Source of the DNA: Caenorhabditis elegans
Taxonomy: Eukaryota > Nematoda > Chromadorea > Rhabditida > Rhabditidae
Length of the DNA stretch: 64,000 bases
Assembly: GCF_000002985.6 (NCBI RefSeq)
Contig: NC_003282.8
Coordinates: 8,184,001-8,248,000, forward strand
Direction: 5' to 3'
Shown in pieces: positions 60,291-64,000 of this stretch (position 1 is its first letter; each line of letters opens with the position of its first letter). Below the pieces are notes generated by a model, which was not told the origin of the DNA, did no database searches, and worked only from the letters and a program-made list of their open reading frames with translations. Made by a program: the position numbers and the translations under genes.

Positions 60291-62761
60291 CAGAGATGTG
60301 CGGCACTTGGAAATTTTCGGCACAAAATAAACTATTCGAAAATAAATATTGCCGTGAAGCTCTTTTTTCATTTACCGTTTATTTAAAATCTAACAAAAAA
60401 AGTTGATTTTTATCTGACCAAAAGTTTATTCCTATTTCTTTACATTATTTCATAATATTCTGTGCTTCATCATTTGATTATTTCTCAATCTGAATAACAG
60501 AAGAAAACTATGCAAAAATCGAAACGAAATGCAAAAAAGAAAGCAGTATCCACGAGGTTTGTGACGATTCTATTCTTGTTTTTCAGAGGTGCAAATTTCA
60601 GAGAAAAATCGGCGAGATCTTCAAGAGGAACAAACAAGAGTCAGAGGAGTGCTAGATCAAAAATGGCGGTTCGTTTTTTTATTGAACATTTCATATGTTT
60701 CTACCGTATTGCTACAGCACCTCCACACTTGAGAGACGGAAACAGAATAAGACATACTGGGGAGTGGGTTCATCGCAGTGCCCGACTGATGTCGGTTGCG
60801 CATTCACTTTCAGGCCCTTCAACATTTCTTTGACAGACTAGGAAACTTGGAAAGCGCGCTTTACAGAAATTTAACAGATGTGCTCTCAATTAAAAACAAC
60901 TAGGTAGATGTAAAGGAGTTGAATTTAAAAATTTCGTTTTTTTATTAAAGTGGAAAAACACCGAGATTCGACAGATATTAAAGGGTTAGGATAGCCGCGA
61001 GGAAAAATGTAGAATGTGCAAAAATATTTCAACTTCTTATTTCGTTCGCGAAGCACATTGCGGTTTTATTGTGCACGATGCTTAATCAAGACATGCTCAT
61101 TGCGCTGCTGCTCATTGAGAAATTATACGCACATCGCGAGCTAATTGTGTTTGACTAACGGTTCAATGTAGCTAAACATTGAATTAATTTCAGAAGCCAA
61201 GAACCGCAGAGACTCGAGAGGATGCTTACAGTTGTCATAGAACAATGGAGGAAAAGAGTACAAATCAACAATATTCAGCACTCAGTGTTAGAAGTGAAAC
61301 GACTAGTAAAGTGAAGAAACTTCCGTCAAAGTAATTTCATGAAACCCTTTTGAAAAAAAATCTAAAATTTTAAGGCTTGATGCATCATTGTCTGCTCGGA
61401 AGAAGGGAAAGAAAGAATCAAATGAAGAGGATAAAAAGATGAGAGATAGTGAAAGACAGAAGCGAGAAAAGAAAGAAGTTCCGAAAGAAATGAGACAATC
61501 AATGATGGGAAGTGTATTCGAAGAAATTGAAGGTCCCGTATCTCCGGCACCACTTGAGAAGGATGAAAATAAGATGGAATGGAAAATTGACGTGGATCCT
61601 GTTGGTAAGTTTAGGCCCCGCTACAAGCCTTCGGTCGCTCATCTTGTCCGCTCCACAAAAATGCAATATTTTTGAATAGTCCTCACTGAACTCAATGATT
61701 CCCTATACACTTGTCTTATGAAAACAACTTTAACGACACATTTTCAAATGTTGAAGAATTTTTTTCTTGAAACTTTTTGAAATGAAAATGCCAACCCAAG
61801 CACTCGATGAAAAGTATATTCCCAATGGCACATTAACTGTACCTCACCAAAATTTTCAAACCTTCAACGATTCTGAAAATTTCAGTGCTTACCGGAGATC
61901 AACGGATGTCGGATGTTCTAGGAAAGATGAAAGATTTGAAAAAGAACTCTGGATGGAAGAAATGTAAGGTTCTGAAAGCAAACGAGAAAACTCCAGACAA
62001 CGATGATGAACCAACTGAAGAATCTATTTATTTGAGTGCAAGAGTCCTCCAGCTTGTCAAAATGGAATCATTGATCTCGAAAGAAGTATCAAAAGAAGAT
62101 CAAGAGATTCTTCGAGGTTACTGTAGATCCAACGATCATAAGGACAAAGTGGAACCAATTTTCGAGGCTATTGCGGTGTCAATTCTTGAGAAGGTTGCGT
62201 CGAAAAATGAGTTTATTCGGAACGTTTCGATTCCTGGACAGTTGAGAATGTTTGCAGTTGATGAGAATAAGGTAAGAAGAGAATTTTAACGTTGATTTCT
62301 GAAAATATAAAGTTTCAGTCAAAGTTTTCGACAATGGCTCTTCTCATTGTTCGATGTGATTTATTCTACTACTCTTGGAATAAGCCTGCATTGGATGATG
62401 AAGATCAATTGGATCCGACTTGGGCAAATATGACACGCCGTCCAAGTGTAACCCCTCCAGATTCACAATGATCTAATTGAACTTTTGATTTCAAAATTCT
62501 TAAAAGCTGTTTGAAAATTTTGGAAACCATTTACCGCATTTCCTCTATTAGGCTTGCTCTATTACGAGCCAATCGAAAATCCGTCTTGCACCCAAAACAA
62601 CAATTGGTAAGGGCCCTGTGTCGAGTGACATCGCATTTTTTGTAGTCTTATAGAAGCGTTACAGAAATGTTTTATTTGAATTGGAAGGAATGAAAACCGC
62701 TCTAAAACCGCTCCAGAAACGTGCCGAAAGAAAAAAGTTCGGCACATACCGCACATCTCTG
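60291..62761. mobile_element. hAT-like element enclosing a spliced gene, 2.47 kb, with 8-bp target duplication
   Basis: The left end reads CAGAGATGTGCGGCAC; the right end is its complement over 13 bases (CCGCACATCTCTG), then diverges but keeps CGGCAC motifs. Exactly outside both ends is the direct duplication ATTGGTAG (60283-60290 and 62762-62769). The ends resemble those of the MITE at 34250 (shared GTGTGCGGCA / ATGTGCGGCA core). The only coding content I can read is the unrecognised 339-aa gene, which shows none of the hAT transposase features I know (no BED finger, no hAT dimerisation block). Confidence 0.75.
60510..62471 (+). CDS. Unrecognised Lys/Ser-rich protein inside a transposon-like element
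   Basis: Six exons, 60510-60556, 60602-60668, 61194-61330, 61375-61604, 61886-62271 and 62319-62471, join in frame (339 aa). An AATAACAG acceptor lies nine bases before the ATG. The first intron is only 45 bases, and skipping it would keep the frame, so it could be retained. The N-terminal 150 residues are basic and polar (MQKSKRNAKKKAV, EKSARSSRGTNKSQRSARSK, ARKKGKKESNEEDKK). The C-terminal half looks folded and helical (VLTGDQRMSDVLGKMKDL, SARVLQLVKMESLISKEV, EPIFEAIAVSILEKVASK, ALLIVRCDLFYYSWNK). I recognise no family. A basic N terminus would fit nucleic-acid binding, but that is a guess. It is enclosed by inverted repeats and a target duplication. Exon 4 uses a weak TTTTAAG acceptor. Confidence 0.8.
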
Positions 62762-62769
62762 ATTGGTAG

Positions 62770-64000
62770 CTACAACAAAAAATGAAAACTGGCAATTCTG
62801 GAATGATCTATTACAGTTTATATACAAAATTACTTGTTTTGTGATTCAAATTGTATTGACCATTTTCAAAATAATAACAAAATCAAAAAGTGACGTTACC
62901 ATTATTAGAATCACTTTACAAAAAATGATCATCATAAAAATGAGTCCTTCATCTTCGAACTTCAGATTTTTATGATTTTTATTTCGGTGTATGGAGGATG
63001 GAAAACTGCAAACAATTGCTACTAATTTGGAAATGGGTCAATTCTTGTGTATCATGAACATTTAAAAGCTATATTTAAAATTTAAAAACAATACTTCATT
63101 GTAACGTTATTTCTGGTAGAACAAAGTTTTGGTGCATACTAATAAAGTCCATCGGGGAAACAAAAATGCTGGAAATACGCAAACTGGACTTGTCTCTTTT
63201 TCAGCCAGAAGCTTTTTAAGACAAAGAAATTCAAGGTTTTAAAGTTTTCAGTTTTCTCAGTGATCCTAAATCTATTGCTAGCCTAACGTGTTAAACTGAC
63301 AAGAATGGTTGAAATTAGTAATATATTCCAATTTAAAATTATCTTTTTGCTTAACATTTTAAGAATGAAATCGTTTTTAATAAAATAAATTTTTTACAAA
63401 ATTCTAACGCTTTCAGTTTTCTCACTTAAAACTCTAGTTACAGTACACCAATTAAAATATTCAAAAGAGTAATTCGAATAAAAGTTTACCCCAAAGGTAC
63501 CACAAGCACTTTTAATCTAAGCGATCATCTTCTATGTCATCTTCACAGTCACTTGAAATATAAATCTTACGTCTAGATCAGTAATACGTTGGCCGTGGAA
63601 GGCCTTTAAATTGTTAGATATGGAAAAATGGTAGGTGACAAAATATTTGGTTTTGTGTAAAATTGAATCTATCTAATAAAACAAAATTACAGCATGTTTC
63701 AGTTTGTAAAATTGTTATATGTGAACAAATGTTTTGTTTGCGGGGATTTTTGAACAATTTATTGCATATGTTTCTGGTTATAGGGAAAATTTGTCCAAAA
63801 CATTTTCAATATATTTCCAAACTTTAAAAACCTTAAATTTATAATTATTCCCTGATGTAACTCATATCACGGAGGTGAAATTTTTTAAAAAATTGAATTT
63901 CTTGTTGAAACTCGCGTATCTTGTATTTTACCTAGGCAATATAATTACTTTACTTATTGTCCTATAATTCAGATTTTTAAATGATGCAATGTTTTTTTTT
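62770..64000. other. Terminal stretch without a supported gene
   Basis: It is very AT-rich. A short minus-strand open stretch near 63520-63610 (acidic codons ending in a stop at about 63518) might be a last exon of a gene beyond the window, but no acceptor or family supports it. I see nothing else. Confidence 0.4.

Noticed and set aside
60510..62471. Enclosed gene as a hAT transposase
   Set aside because: There is no BED-type finger, no hAT C-terminal dimerisation pattern, and it is about half the usual length.
63518..63610. Possible last exon of a minus-strand gene running off the window
   Set aside because: Only a short acidic open stretch; the acceptor is poor and no neighbouring exon is visible.
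1..64000. tRNA, rRNA, CRISPR or bacterial-type operon features
   Set aside because: No cloverleaf or B-box sequence, no rRNA core and no regularly spaced short repeats were found. The 118-bp array is a transposon minisatellite, not CRISPR.

Overview
The window looks like Caenorhabditis nuclear DNA, almost certainly C. elegans. It is AT-rich (about 65%) and has many short introns with GT...TTTCAG borders. 3' splice acceptors sit a few bases before start codons, as expected for SL trans-splicing. The gene order matches what I remember of chromosome IV around cosmids C07G1 and T09A12: pct-1, wsp-1, hgrs-1, a glutaredoxin, ocr-2, a glutathione peroxidase and nhr-66. No database was searched. Names rest on protein motifs plus memory of that order, and exon joins were worked out by hand from splice signals and reading frame.

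Layout, left to right. 0.7-4.4 kb (+): PCTAIRE kinase. 5.3-14.9 kb (-): N-WASP homologue, with a large extra exon in its longest intron that is either an alternative start or a same-strand nested gene. 16.7-17.2 kb (-): glutaredoxin. 17.7-21.1 kb (-): Hrs/Vps27 ESCRT-0 protein. 22.8-29.7 kb (+): secreted mosaic serine protease (lectin-like, kringle, LDLa, PAN, SRCR, trypsin), probably the HGF/plasminogen-like SVH-1. Two unrecognised minus-strand genes lie within its span, and one appears to overlap a protease coding exon antisense. 29.9-36.0 kb (-): TRPV channel OCR-2. 38.2-39.4 kb (+): secreted Cys-type glutathione peroxidase. 39.6-41.3 kb: large fold-back transposon with a 9-bp target duplication. 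41.7-42.3 kb (+): RAMP4/SERP1-type ER protein. 42.7-52.6 kb (-): nuclear hormone receptor with short and long N termini. 52.6-60.3 kb: gene-poor. 60.5-62.5 kb (+): unrecognised gene enclosed by short terminal inverted repeats and an exact 8-bp target duplication. 62.8-64.0 kb: no supported gene.

The genes are independent nematode loci rather than a pathway cluster. Several have neuronal or membrane-traffic roles (synaptic cargo polarity kinase, actin nucleation, endosomal sorting, axon-regeneration factor, sensory channel). hgrs-1 and the glutaredoxin lie head to tail 0.5 kb apart and could share a promoter. The most unusual items are the gene inside a hAT-like element, the antisense coding overlap at 25.9-26.1 kb, the two other transposons with readable target duplications, and the ambiguous exon inside wsp-1.
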